DNA from: Gracilaria domingensis
Taxonomy: Eukaryota > Rhodophyta > Florideophyceae > Gracilariales > Gracilariaceae
Direction of reading: 5' to 3'
DNA: 64,000 nucleotides
Assembly (NCBI GenBank): GCA_022539475.1
Contig: VCMS01000152.1
Location: 62,001-126,000 of the forward strand
Part shown: positions 32,653-41,949 of the stretch, piece after piece
Position numbering within the stretch: the first letter of the stretch is position 1
How the letters are laid out: each line of letters begins with the position of its first letter
Position numbers and translations under genes: made by a program
Notes under the pieces: model-generated
What the model was told of the DNA's origin: nothing
Databases searched by the model: none
What the model saw: the letters and a program-made list of their open reading frames with translations, nothing else

Positions 32653-32687
32653 TCTCGTTAGGGAATATTTAAAATTCCCTAACGAGA
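32653..32687. repeat. Perfect 14-bp inverted repeat
   Basis: TCTCGTTAGGGAAT at 32653-32666 and ATTCCCTAACGAGA at 32674-32687 are exact reverse complements around loop ATTTAAA. It sits in AT-rich DNA in the TerC upstream region. Confidence 0.85.
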
Positions 32688-32910
32688 CAAATCAATTATT
32701 TTAGTATTGTCCCACAGCTCGAAATGCCTATGTACGAAGATACCATAAAACACGACTGTTCGTCAAAGCCGTGTCAAAACCTATTCATCCTGGCTCAGAA
32801 TGTTTTATCCCTTTTTGTCCTTCTATACCAATTGTGTCTTGCATCGGATTCTTCCTCTCTCAAGTCCCACAACATTGTTTATAAGGCCATCACCAGAAAC
32901 CCATCATTTG

Positions 32911-33733
32911 TTCATGCCAACCTACGCACCTTCTACTCAGACACCACCTTATCACGTATTTCTTATCCATGCTGGAGAAGACAAGGATTTCATAGCCTGG
33001 CGCGCTGTGGAGACGCCTTTCTCAACGCCGTCTCTCCGTTTTTCTTGACGAAGAGTCCTTTCGTCTCGGCGACCACTGCACACAGGTCATGATCCACGCT
33101 ATGGAAACCGCCCCTGTAGGTATCTTCATCATGAGTCCCGAATTTGTGGCCAAACAGTGGCCTATGCGTGAGCTTTTGACTTTCGTCCGACGTTTTCAAC
33201 GCGCCAAGGACGCTGAAAAGACTCCGCCTATGCTCATTCCTGTCCTCTACCGTTTTGCTGTATCAACGACCTTTTCTCTCGTCAGGGTCGTTTCAAGCGT
33301 GCATTAGATGAGGTTACATCACGAGAGGAGATAATGCATGCATTGCATATCTCAGCCACTCTCTGGGCCATCCGCAATGAACGAGGCGTGACAAACTCCG
33401 GAGAGCCCTGAAATGGCCTCTGAAAGAGAATGTTTTATTCAGATGATTGCAGAGAAAATTTTGGGTCGGTTTGGAGAAGAAAGACCTGAACTATTGAGGG
33501 ACGGTCAACATGGACGACAACAAATTAATGATGTTTCATCCAGCGTGGTTCCGCTCTATCCACCCAGAATAAAGCAAGAGTGGGATTCGCCCGCGGCACA
33601 GAGGACCGAACTGGAACCGAATAACGCGCAAAAAAGAGAGGACGAGTGTCTTTTGGAGATCCGTACGATACCTGCAGCCCACATATGCCGAAAACCCAAC
33701 CAGAGTAGCCACAGGCCGCCCTATTTCAATTAG
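32911..33733 (+). pseudogene. Decayed TIR-domain gene
   Basis: A TIR domain is recognisable although it does not stay in one frame: YHVFLIHAGEDKDFIA (strand A with box 1), then RLSVFLDEESFRLGD (BB-loop region), APVGIFIMSPEFVAKQWPMREL (box 2-like, with the trailing W..REL typical of plant-type TIRs) and MLIPVLY. A helical segment beginning ECFIQMIAEKIL follows where TIR-NB-ARC proteins have their linker, but no NB-ARC domain is present. TIR domains are NAD-consuming enzymes or adaptors in immune receptors. It carries a few breaks and no downstream partner, so it is treated as a relic. An alternative is a multi-exon gene with unusual introns. Confidence 0.62.
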
Positions 33734-34153
33734 CGGGTGGATTGGCTCCGTTACGGGATTGTTTTCTTGGATTTATTATGTGGACTTCATGCGGAAATCT
33801 TTTTGATTAGTAGATTAGTAATATGCTCACCGAACAAGGGCGACGAAAACTGCAAAGAATGCAGAGCAAACAGATTACGAAACCCGTCTTGATCAGCGTG
33901 CCTACGAGTTTGGTAACTGTTGAGTCAACAGTGTTGACCTGCCATTCGAAAATACTACGAATGTGCTTTGGATGCATCCACTCCCATTCAGAATTTGAAT
34001 TTCAAACGATTGCCCTCAGATAATTTCCTGTTCCAGTCTCCCTGTCTGTGGGCCACGACAGAGCCTCACCCGTGTAATCTTGGCGTTGCCCCACTGCTGT
34101 CCACGTTATCTGTTTCCCGTAGATACAGATCTCGCATTCCGTGACCTCGCTGC
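33734..34153. other. Spacer upstream of ChlD
   Basis: About 420 bases without a supported gene; presumably carries the ChlD promoter. No TATA box stands out. Confidence 0.5.
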
Positions 34154-36511
34154 ATGCCTCCGCCATCTCGACTGCAGCCCCCGTTGACCCGCACGTTCAT
34201 TTCAGCTCTCCGTCCGTCGGCTCTGATCGGCACTCCCCTCCAGTCCAGCATGCCTGAGATGTCGCCGTCGGCGCCTTACCCCTCCCCATCGGCTTTTGTC
34301 CCCGCCATCCCGCTCCCCCCGCGTCGCCGCCGCCCACGTACCGCCCACCACTGCGTCCCGGTGTGCACTCTCTCAGCGCAAGACCCGCAGACCAATACCG
34401 CCTTCAACACTCCTGCACAGCGTGCCGCTGCCGCTGCCGCACTCGAGCAAACTCAAAATGCTTCAGCGCCAGCCGGACGCGCGGAGCAAGACTCCTCACG
34501 CGTCTTCCCGCTTAGCGCCGTCGTCGGTCAGGACTTTGTCAAGTTGTCACTGCTCTTAGCTGCCGTCAATTCGCGCATTTCTGGCATCGGTATCAGTGGA
34601 CGGCGCGGTACGGCTAAATCGGTAATGGCACGTGCCATTCATGCACTCCTTCCACCCATTGAGGTTGTTACTGGAAGCTATTTCAACGAAGAGCCGCCTC
34701 CTCTCCCGGAGGCATCCAGCATGGCCGATGATGCACCGGATCCGAATCGCGCTGTCATTCCAGCACCGTTTGTTCAGGTTCCTCTCAATGTCACTGAGGA
34801 TCGTTTAATTGGATCCGTCGACGTCGAACAGTCGGTTAAGAAGGGCGAAACAGTCTTTCAGCCGGGCTTGTTAGCCAGCGCTCATCGCGGCGTGCTTTAC
34901 ATTGACGAACTCAATCTTCTCGATGATGGTTTGGCGAACATACTTCTGGAAGTCATATCAAGTGGCGTTGTGCGCATTGAACGTGAGGGCTTATCTGTAT
35001 CACATCCATGTCAACCACTTGTCATTGCTACATATAACCCCGAAGAGGGCCTCGTGCGTCCGCATTTGCTCGATCGACTCGCAATCAATCTTTCTGCCGA
35101 TGCTGTCCCGTTGTCCTTGGAGCAAAGAGTTGCTGCTGTAGAATCTGCTACGAGCTTTAGCGATAATCCGACCAGCTTCGTCTCACGCGTGCTTGAGGAG
35201 ACCGACCAAATGTCTACTAATATTGTACTTGCGCGTGAGTACTTGCAAGATGTCTCGATATCCCAAGAGCAAATGACCTATCTCGTGACGGAAGCGGTGC
35301 GGGCAGCGTGTCAGGGTCATCGTGCTGAGCTGTTTGCGTTGGAAGTGGCGAAAGCGGCTGCGGCTTTGGATGGCAGAGATAGAGTTTCTGCCGATGATCT
35401 CAAGACCGCTGTGCGACTGACCATTCTCCCGCGCTCTCTGGTTATGAACGACAGTCAGATGGAACAGGAAATGGATGCTCCGCCGCCGCCGCCGCCGCCG
35501 CCACCCCAGAATCAGGATGAAGATATTGACGATGAGCTTCAAGAGGAAGACGAGATTGACGACCAGGATCAGTCGGAAGAACAGGAAGAGGAAGCTCCCG
35601 AGCTTCCGGAAGAGTTCATGTTTGATCCTGAAGGGGTGGTTATGGATCCGGAACTTCTTGAATTCAGCAAGTCACAAAAGCAAGGTAAGGCAGGTGGAAG
35701 AGGCCTTGTCTTCTCCCAGGATCGCGGGCGATATATCAAGGCAATGTTGCCCCGTGGAGGCACTCAACGTCTTGCGGTCGATGCGACGCTACGTGCCGCT
35801 GCTCCTTTCCAGAAAGCAAGGCGTAAGAGGGCATCAGGCAAGAACCAACGCAAAGTGTTTGTTGAAGAATCCGACATGCGCGTAAAACGTTTAGCGAGGA
35901 AGGCCGGTGCTCTTGTTGTGTTCTTGGTAGATGCGAGCGGCTCGATGGCATTGAATAGAATGAACGCGGCAAAAGGTGCTGCCATTCGACTGTTGACAGA
36001 GGCTTATCAGACAAGAGACAAAGTGTCCCTCATACCTTTCCAGGGTAATCGAGCTGATGTGGTACTACCACCGACAAAAAGTGTCACGATGGCGAAGAAA
36101 CGTTTGGAAACAATGCCTTGTGGTGGGGGTTCGCCCTTGGCTCATGGCCTGATGCAATCCGTTCGAGTGGGTGTCAATGCGCAGAAGAGTGGTGACATTG
36201 GAAAGGTTATCATAGTATGCATCTCTGATGGCCGGGCCAATGTACCGCTTGCGATCAGTGAAGGTGAAGAATTGGAAGAGAAGATGAGCAAAGCTGACCT
36301 AAAGCAGGAAACGTTAAACATTGCGAAACAGATTGCGGCTTTATCTGGGATTGAGCTCTTGTGCATTGATACCGAGAACAAATTTGTGAGCACAGGTGTT
36401 GCGAAGGAGATTGCGAATAATGCAGGTGGCACCTATCATTCTTTGCCAAAGGCTACAGATGCTGCGGTTGCAGGTGTTGCCAGTTCAGCGATTGACGCGA
36501 TGAAAGCGTAA
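34154..36511 (+). CDS. chlD: Magnesium chelatase subunit D, plastid
   Basis: 785 residues from ATG at 34154. The first 75 or so residues are Pro/Ser/Arg-rich, fitting a plastid transit peptide. An AAA+ module follows with a Walker-A-like [11 protein letters not shown] (about residues 153-163) and the sensor stretch [18 protein letters not shown]. Next is a Pro run with an acidic linker (about residues 435-490), then the basic region and a von Willebrand A domain with the MIDAS motif [10 protein letters not shown] (about residue 595). With subunits I and H it inserts Mg into protoporphyrin IX at the cost of ATP, the first committed step to chlorophyll. It is typical in length and domain order. 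Intronless. Confidence 0.96.
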   Translation: MPPPSRLQPPLTRTFISALRPSALIGTPLQSSMPEMSPSAPYPSPSAFVPAIPLPPRRRRPRTAHHCVPVCTLSAQDPQTNTAFNTPAQRAAAAAALEQTQNASAPAGRAEQDSSRVFPLSAVVGQDFVKLSLLLAAVNSRISGIGISGRRGTAKSVMARAIHALLPPIEVVTGSYFNEEPPPLPEASSMADDAPDPNRAVIPAPFVQVPLNVTEDRLIGSVDVEQSVKKGETVFQPGLLASAHRGVLYIDELNLLDDGLANILLEVISSGVVRIEREGLSVSHPCQPLVIATYNPEEGLVRPHLLDRLAINLSADAVPLSLEQRVAAVESATSFSDNPTSFVSRVLEETDQMSTNIVLAREYLQDVSISQEQMTYLVTEAVRAACQGHRAELFALEVAKAAAALDGRDRVSADDLKTAVRLTILPRSLVMNDSQMEQEMDAPPPPPPPPPQNQDEDIDDELQEEDEIDDQDQSEEQEEEAPELPEEFMFDPEGVVMDPELLEFSKSQKQGKAGGRGLVFSQDRGRYIKAMLPRGGTQRLAVDATLRAAAPFQKARRKRASGKNQRKVFVEESDMRVKRLARKAGALVVFLVDASGSMALNRMNAAKGAAIRLLTEAYQTRDKVSLIPFQGNRADVVLPPTKSVTMAKKRLETMPCGGGSPLAHGLMQSVRVGVNAQKSGDIGKVIIVCISDGRANVPLAISEGEELEEKMSKADLKQETLNIAKQIAALSGIELLCIDTENKFVSTGVAKEIANNAGGTYHSLPKATDAAVAGVASSAIDAMKA

Positions 36512-37561
36512 ATCAATGGCCGACTGTTCGCTCACAGGGTTCCGTCAACTAAAAATGGTAGTATTTCCCGCCATATTTCATTTTGTATTGTCCAGCGAAA
36601 GTGGTGATGCCATACTTCTGAATGCAATCTGTTCATCCGAAGCCTTTCATAAAAGCAATCTCGGTATCTTTATATCTTTACGGCGGGGCATAAAGGGGTC
36701 GTTTCAGCTTCTTCATTTTCCCCGTAGGGGCTAACCCTCAAGGTCTTACAGCTTATAATTTCGAGCCTGCAGGGCTATATTGTTCTCAATCTTCAATGTG
36801 ACATTCAATGGTTGCTGTTGTCAGTAGGATGTTTTGCTGCACTAAGCGCGGTGGCGATTGATGTTCTTCTGCGTACCCATGGAGGACCATATATGTTCGT
36901 ACACATAACGACTAGATCACAGAAGTGAACCCGAATTAGTTCAGTGTGCTTTGTCCAGCAAGAATCGAAATATTCGGGACGCAAACTGCCTAGCGCGAAA
37001 CGTTCAGCAATTTCAAACATCTGCGGGAATTGCCCCTCGAAGAGTTATAATAACATGGGAGGGGTCTACCAAACTATCCTGACACCCTGATTCACAGACA
37101 CTGTTCATGATTCAGAAATCATGTCCCTCACGAGGTCCTACATGGCGAAACGCGACACCTGGTACGTGTAGTGAGCGACAAGAAGCCATACGGGCCATGT
37201 TTCCGTACCTTTAGAGACATGTTTAGGGGTACCCTCCTAAGAAAACAATTTGAAGCGGTTCTGGCCCCTTTTCAAGACCACGCGCAAGATTTAAGCTCAT
37301 TTCAGAGCATGGTGTCTAGAAAGATGGCTTCACGCGCTCATTCCCCTGAGAAACTGATGCCCCGTGTTTCTGTACTTCTTCTTTAATCTTTACAAGGTTC
37401 AGCCCTGTCTTGGGTTGAGTGAAACGTTTGATTCATTCAGAGTTTCTGCGCCCGTTGAAAAAGGTCGACTATCTGATATTCTAAGGCATATTCTTTGCAG
37501 GTCATTCGCGTCTCCTTTCGTTTTCGTTCAACCGTAGTTCTTCGGAAATCCGATTAACAAT
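36512..37561. other. Gene-free spacer
   Basis: About 1 kb with only short frames. A 71-residue GTG-started frame at 37171-37386 has no known motif. No repeats or RNA signatures were noticed. Confidence 0.5.
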
Positions 37562-37933
37562 ATGACAAGCCAAGAGTCTCCTGCCGATGATGGAATGCGC
37601 AATACTCTTTCCCAAACCAAGCATCTCTCGGAAGGTATTCAAAAACCTCTTCCAAGAAGAGTGGTTTCGTTTTCCCCGGTCATTTCAACTCCTATAGATG
37701 ACCTCCAAGAGGAGGAAGGAGAAAAGATTGTGATTGTTGGAAAGGAAGACGAGCAGATTGACGTTGGTTCGTTAGCAGAAACACCAAAGGAGCCAGTGCC
37801 CACCACTCCGGTAACCCCGTCTACTCCCGACTCGTCGCAAAGAATCCGAAAGAAGCTTCCACGTGCGCCAACGCCACATCCCAAAGATTTCCCGAGACTG
37901 TTCCTCGAAGGAGAAAACCGCCAATCCAGGTAA
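37562..37933 (+). CDS. Hypothetical acidic, Pro/Thr-rich small protein
   Basis: 123 residues from ATG at 37562. I do not recognise it. It has a basic patch followed by hydrophobic and Ser/Pro residues (PLPRRVVSFSPVISTP), an acidic middle (EEEGEK, KEDEQ), a Pro/Thr/Ser-rich part (PVPTTPVTPSTPDSSQ) and a basic Pro-rich tail (RKKLPRAPTPHPKD). The composition suggests an intrinsically disordered protein or linker. It ends 9 bp before the stop codon of the convergent RlmH gene. A GTAACA next to the stop could be a splice donor, so more exons are possible. Confidence 0.45.
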   Translation: MTSQESPADDGMRNTLSQTKHLSEGIQKPLPRRVVSFSPVISTPIDDLQEEEGEKIVIVGKEDEQIDVGSLAETPKEPVPTTPVTPSTPDSSQRIRKKLPRAPTPHPKDFPRLFLEGENRQSR

Positions 37934-37942
37934 CAACCCATT

Positions 37943-38621
37943 TCATTTGTGGTACTTGCTATTCTTGCGAATTTCCGTCGCCCGGTATAGCTGCTCGTAT
38001 ATGAACAGGCGAACCTTTGGACGCCATAGTTTGTTCCGCTCGTTAGTTTGTGTTTGTAAAAATACTCCTGGGACCGGGGACAATGAGTGTTGTATCTTAT
38101 TTCCTTACCATCTTATGAGTAAAAGTTAGGGGACTTAGACTGACTTTTCGAACCCGCGAGCCCTTTGTGGACGAAACGTCTTGGGGCAATCCATCTTCAT
38201 CTCCTATGACGATGGAAAGACGACTACCACCCTGTTCTAGAGCTGCGAACACCATCTCCGAAAAGTGAACGCTGTCGCGTGGCATGCTACCCTTTTCATC
38301 CATAAGCATAACAGATTCGCGCTGAGAAAGCTCTTGCACCATCTTTGAAGCCGCTTCACGCTTTACGGACTTTTCTTGAACTGATATTACCCTCGACATT
38401 CTCTTGGTGTATTCTGAGACCAGCGGGTCAAACACTGCATCTTTTCCTCTTTTCTTTCCTATGGTTACGAGATTGACTTTTAGTTTCGCCTGAACCGTGA
38501 TCGCTCTTGCGTACCGCTGGAGACGAAGATCCCTAGATGTCTTTCGCGCAGTGCTAAGTCGGTTGCGTAGAAATGATCCGTTCAAAATGGATATTCCTGG
38601 AGAAGGACGCAGAAGAAACAT
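37943..38621 (-). CDS. rlmH: RlmH-like 23S rRNA methyltransferase, organellar (two exons)
   Basis: Exons are 38621-38109 and 38014-37943, joined over a 94-bp intron (GTAAGG...AAAG) in phase 0. Exon 2 supplies the missing family C-terminus, VRLFIYEQLYRATEIRKNSKYHK. The ATG at 38621 follows a GTG-only extension. About 45 basic/Ser-rich residues (MFLLRPSPGISILNGSFL...) look like a transit peptide. The body is a SPOUT methyltransferase of the RlmH family: LKVNLVTIGKKRG, FDPLVSEYTKRM, VMLMDEKGSMPRDSV, LSIVIGDEDGLPQDV (usually IGGPDG in bacteria) and VSLSPLTFTHKMV. Bacterial RlmH methylates pseudouridine 1915 of 23S rRNA on assembled ribosomes. Plastid or mitochondrial ribosomes would be the target. 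Confidence 0.88.
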
Positions 38622-39452
38622 TTGACAGCCACGATTTGAACATAGGAGCCCAGGCCGATTTGCAGAAGCCCTGTCTAGTAGTCTGTCAGATCTGACAAAA
38701 AAAATTGATCGTCTCACAGCGAATTTTACGAAGATGACGGCTGCACCGTAAAGCTCTTAAGGGCTCTTCGAATGCAATGATCTAGCTCTCACTTCAGATG
38801 CGCTGCCTGAAGAGGAAGCAGAGTGACACGTGAATTCCTTTCTGTGCTATCCAACTTCCCCAGCAGAGGAGGGTCAAAAAGGTTGGGAGGATAACAGGGC
38901 TATGCTAACGATATCCCTATGATCACTGTTGTGCGCTCCTTTCAAAGGAGTCCTTTGTATAATGGAAGTGCAATTTTTGCATCTTGCACTACTAGGCGGG
39001 CAAAATGCAGATATCGAGAACGCGATTGACTAGAATTGCTAACTACGATCATGATTGTGATGAATGATTGGCATTGATGCTGCATCACAGGATCATCCTC
39101 ACGATGCTCATGATGATCATGATGAGGACTAGGCTAACTTTGAACACTGGAGCAGAGATTCACTGCGATGGCATGTCGAGGACAGAGATTCCCCTCAGGC
39201 GGGCGAATGGAAAGGCCAACTTGGCCGCTGGCTTTTCAAGCGTTGAGATTGGCTGAAGCGAATGAACCTGAGGCGGTGCTTTCTCACGCTTGTCATACCG
39301 AGTTCGTTGGCCGTACAAAACGCCAAATATTCTCCGCTCACATGCAAATGCCATTTTAGTCGTCGAGTGCTCGCGCCGTTTTTCGCTCGGACCTGTTTGC
39401 GTGAACCGCTCTCGGGCATCACACACCACCACCTACCTACTGCCAAGCTGAC
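38622..39452. other. Gene-free spacer
   Basis: About 830 bases between the divergent RlmH and HPRT genes. A short stretch at about 39045-39130 is rich in GATCATGATGA-like repeats. No gene is supported. Confidence 0.5.
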
Positions 39453-40010
39453 ATGGAAAGCGGAGGACCTGTGCCACCCGAATGGGTGGGCTCCGTCTCC
39501 GAGGTGTTGATCGGGTCAGCAGACATTGCAAAGCGAGTCTCACAACTCGGAAAGACGATATCCTCCAAGTACGAGGGGTTGAACCCGCTTTTCGTCGTCG
39601 TGTTAAAAGGGTCGTATATGTTCGCCTCAGACCTTTCCCGCTCCATGAACATCCCTCACGAGCTCGAGTTCATCCGCGCAAGCAGCTATGACGGAACGGA
39701 AAGCAGTGGAAAGGTGCGCATCAACGGTTTACAAAACACAAAGCTGTACGGCAGACACGTGATTGTCATCGAGGATATTGTCGACACCGGACTTACTCTG
39801 AGTCGGTTATACGCACATTTTGAGGGTGCTGGTGCGGCTACGATTAAGACATGCTCGTTTTTGGAAAAGGAGACGGTGCGACGAAAGGCGGATGTTCCGA
39901 CGGTTGATTTTGTGGCGTTTCATATCCCAGATAAGTTTGTGATTGGGTATGGTCTGGATTATGAGCAGCAGTATCGCCATTTACCTTTTGTAGGTGTATA
40001 CAAGCAGTAA
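39453..40010 (+). CDS. hpt: Hypoxanthine-guanine phosphoribosyltransferase
   Basis: 185 residues from ATG at 39453, a standard length for the short HPRT form. Landmarks are VLIGSADIAKRVSQLG, VVVLKGSYMFASDLSR (with the PPi-loop Lys-Gly), the flexible loop RASSYDGTESSGKV, the PRPP motif VIVIEDIVDTGLTLSRL with its two acidic residues, DFVAFHIPDKFVIGYGLDY (purine-binding region) and RHLPFVGVY. It salvages hypoxanthine and guanine to IMP and GMP using PRPP. No targeting signal is seen, so it is probably cytosolic. Intronless. Confidence 0.95.
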   Translation: MESGGPVPPEWVGSVSEVLIGSADIAKRVSQLGKTISSKYEGLNPLFVVVLKGSYMFASDLSRSMNIPHELEFIRASSYDGTESSGKVRINGLQNTKLYGRHVIVIEDIVDTGLTLSRLYAHFEGAGAATIKTCSFLEKETVRRKADVPTVDFVAFHIPDKFVIGYGLDYEQQYRHLPFVGVYKQ

Positions 40011-40250
40011 GATCGCATCTGAATATGAGAGGCCATTGTGGTATGCAACTAGTCGACGGGTTGTAATGCTTCCCAGATGGGGCAGTCCATCGTCAAAAAC
40101 CAACTCGCAAAGGCAAGCAACAGACTACGGGTTTCAGAGAGGACATGTGAATAGTCAAAAGCTACGAACGCTGACGAGCCAAAGCACTTTTTCAAACACA
40201 AAAAGTTGTAAAACACAAACCAACATGCGCGCTCTTGTACAATTGTTAAG

Positions 40251-40285
40251 AAATAGAGAGAGAGAGAGGGGGGCGGCGGGGGAGA
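40251..40285 (+). repeat. Purine-rich simple repeat (GA)n
   Basis: An AGAGAGAGAG run passes into GGGGGGCGGCGGGGGAG. It lies between the convergent HPRT and Tic22-like genes. Confidence 0.7.
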
Positions 40286-40312
40286 GGCGACAAGTCCAAA
40301 GGAGGTAGAGTT

Positions 40313-41314
40313 TCACTTGTTTTGTTGAGGATTAACAGGATTCTGATGCAACCTTGCTTGACCGGTTGGGCCTGCCTGTTCCTTCGACACATACTCAACG
40401 GAGGCGCGCGGCGCAAAGAAACCCAACTTTCTCAACTCAGGTTGTTCGTCACTCTCCATTTGTTGAATGATGTATAACAAATTCCCAACAGCGACCGGAG
40501 CGCTGTTGGGCAAATCCTTGTTCGACTCCCTCAACTTTGCCCAAGAAGCATCCAAATCCTCCTTGGTTAGAAACAAGGGAACAATATTCTCGTTGCCCTT
40601 TCTAAGAGTGAGTCCCTTGGCCACAAACACAGGCACGCCCTGCACGGCAGACGAAAGTCTCATCTTCCGTTGCAACCCCTCGGCAGCCTTGACTTGTTTC
40701 GAATCTGGGTAAAACCGGAACACCATTGTCATCTCCTCGCCACCTGAGCCACGAATTCCAGACGGTGTAGGTTTTGCCTTCACCATCTCGTAAGCCTTAT
40801 CCAAACCCATGATGTACACGCGTGCATCCGAGGCGCCGGGATTCTTTTTCATGTCTTTCAACATGTTTAAGGCGTCATGGTGGGAGAAGAATATGAGACC
40901 GATTTGACTGCCCGAGCCGTCCATCTTGGCCAGATACGGCTGCCCCGATGCATTGGTGACAGCGAATACGGGAACCTGTGACAACTTTTCGGACACGGTT
41001 TTCTTGGAGAACCTTGCGGCGGCAAGAACAGGCTGGACGAGAGCTGATGTTACAGAGAGGGGCGTTTGTGGTGATTGAAGTTGCGTTTGAAGCACGGGGG
41101 ATACAATGGTGGCGAGCGTGGCAGCAGTGGTAGACAGCGCAAACGAACGCCATGGAAAGCTCGGCGGCGCCGTCTCGGAGGCAGTGCGTTCCGACCGCGC
41201 AGGCTGGCTCATGCACGGCGTGCCGGCGGCGCGCGCGGCGCGACGCGGACTGAGAAGCGGCACGCGCGACAAAGACGGGCTGGAAAGCGGCGTGGGCGGG
41301 CTGGTGAACGCCAT
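40313..41314 (-). CDS. Tic22-like plastid protein import factor
   Basis: 333 residues from ATG at 41314. The first 70 or so residues are Ser/Pro/Arg-rich with a following hydrophobic Ala/Thr stretch, as in a plastid or bipartite presequence. The body matches the Tic22 family: VPVFAVTNASGQPYLAKMDG, GLIFFSHHDALNML, ARVYIMGLDKAYEMVK, FRFYPDSKQVKAA, VQGVPVFVAKGLTLRKG, IVPLFLTKEDLDASW. Tic22 is a soluble intermembrane-space chaperone that helps preproteins move between the outer and inner envelope translocons. The tail (PTGQARLHQNPVNPQQ) is low complexity. Intronless. Confidence 0.9.
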   Translation of the reverse strand: MAFTSPPTPLSSPSLSRVPLLSPRRAARAAGTPCMSQPARSERTASETAPPSFPWRSFALSTTAATLATIVSPVLQTQLQSPQTPLSVTSALVQPVLAAARFSKKTVSEKLSQVPVFAVTNASGQPYLAKMDGSGSQIGLIFFSHHDALNMLKDMKKNPGASDARVYIMGLDKAYEMVKAKPTPSGIRGSGGEEMTMVFRFYPDSKQVKAAEGLQRKMRLSSAVQGVPVFVAKGLTLRKGNENIVPLFLTKEDLDASWAKLRESNKDLPNSAPVAVGNLLYIIQQMESDEQPELRKLGFFAPRASVEYVSKEQAGPTGQARLHQNPVNPQQNK

Positions 41315-41949
41315 GGCGAAGCGCGGCTAGCACAGCGACACGCGAGGGCGGGCAAGGCACAACAACGTCGCCGGCGGCAGCGGCGTAGATCGAGCGGATC
41401 GCGTGCTCGCGCGCAGCGCCTCGCGGAGATTGCGCGCGCGCGCGCACAGCCGCAGCCGCGGCCGCTCGGATCTGCGCGAGTTGGCGCGCGGGGGCGGCGC
41501 GTCACGTGCACTGCCGCCTTGCCATCGTGCCAGCTTGACGCCTTGTGCCATGTGCCGCCGCGCGCCTGTCAGGCGGCCGCGCCCGTGCGCCGCCTTACAG
41601 CGCAGCCGCGTCACGCGTGACACGGGGCGCGCGGAGACGCGCTCAGCTGCTCCTACTCGCGAGTCGGGTGCCACCGCATTGCACGCGCGCACCACGCGCG
41701 TAGCCTCGCGCGAGCAAACTGGATCTGTCGTGGGCGCGCGCAGTGAGCGAGCGGAACTGCACCTGCGTGCCGAACCAGCACTTTAATCTATCATACCACC
41801 TTAAAAACCTCTTTCGCAGATAGCTCCTACTCCTAACCTCTAGATTGTGTACATATATTCAACCCAACACTTTGTAGGCGCCCTTCCCAAATACCTTCGC
41901 ATAAGGAAACAGCATTCCCCCCAAGTGAAAGCAAAGAAAGAAGCAGACG
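41315..41949. other. GC-rich gene-free spacer
   Basis: About 635 bases between the Tic22 start and the stop of the repeat protein. It is very GC-rich with alternating CG/GC runs (for example at about 41432-41445), which open long but unsupported frames on all strands. It becomes AT-richer from 41785 onward. Confidence 0.6.

Noticed and set aside
36516-37386. Small frames of about 72 residues between ChlD and the hypothetical gene
   Set aside because: Start from weak contexts and show no similarity I can name.
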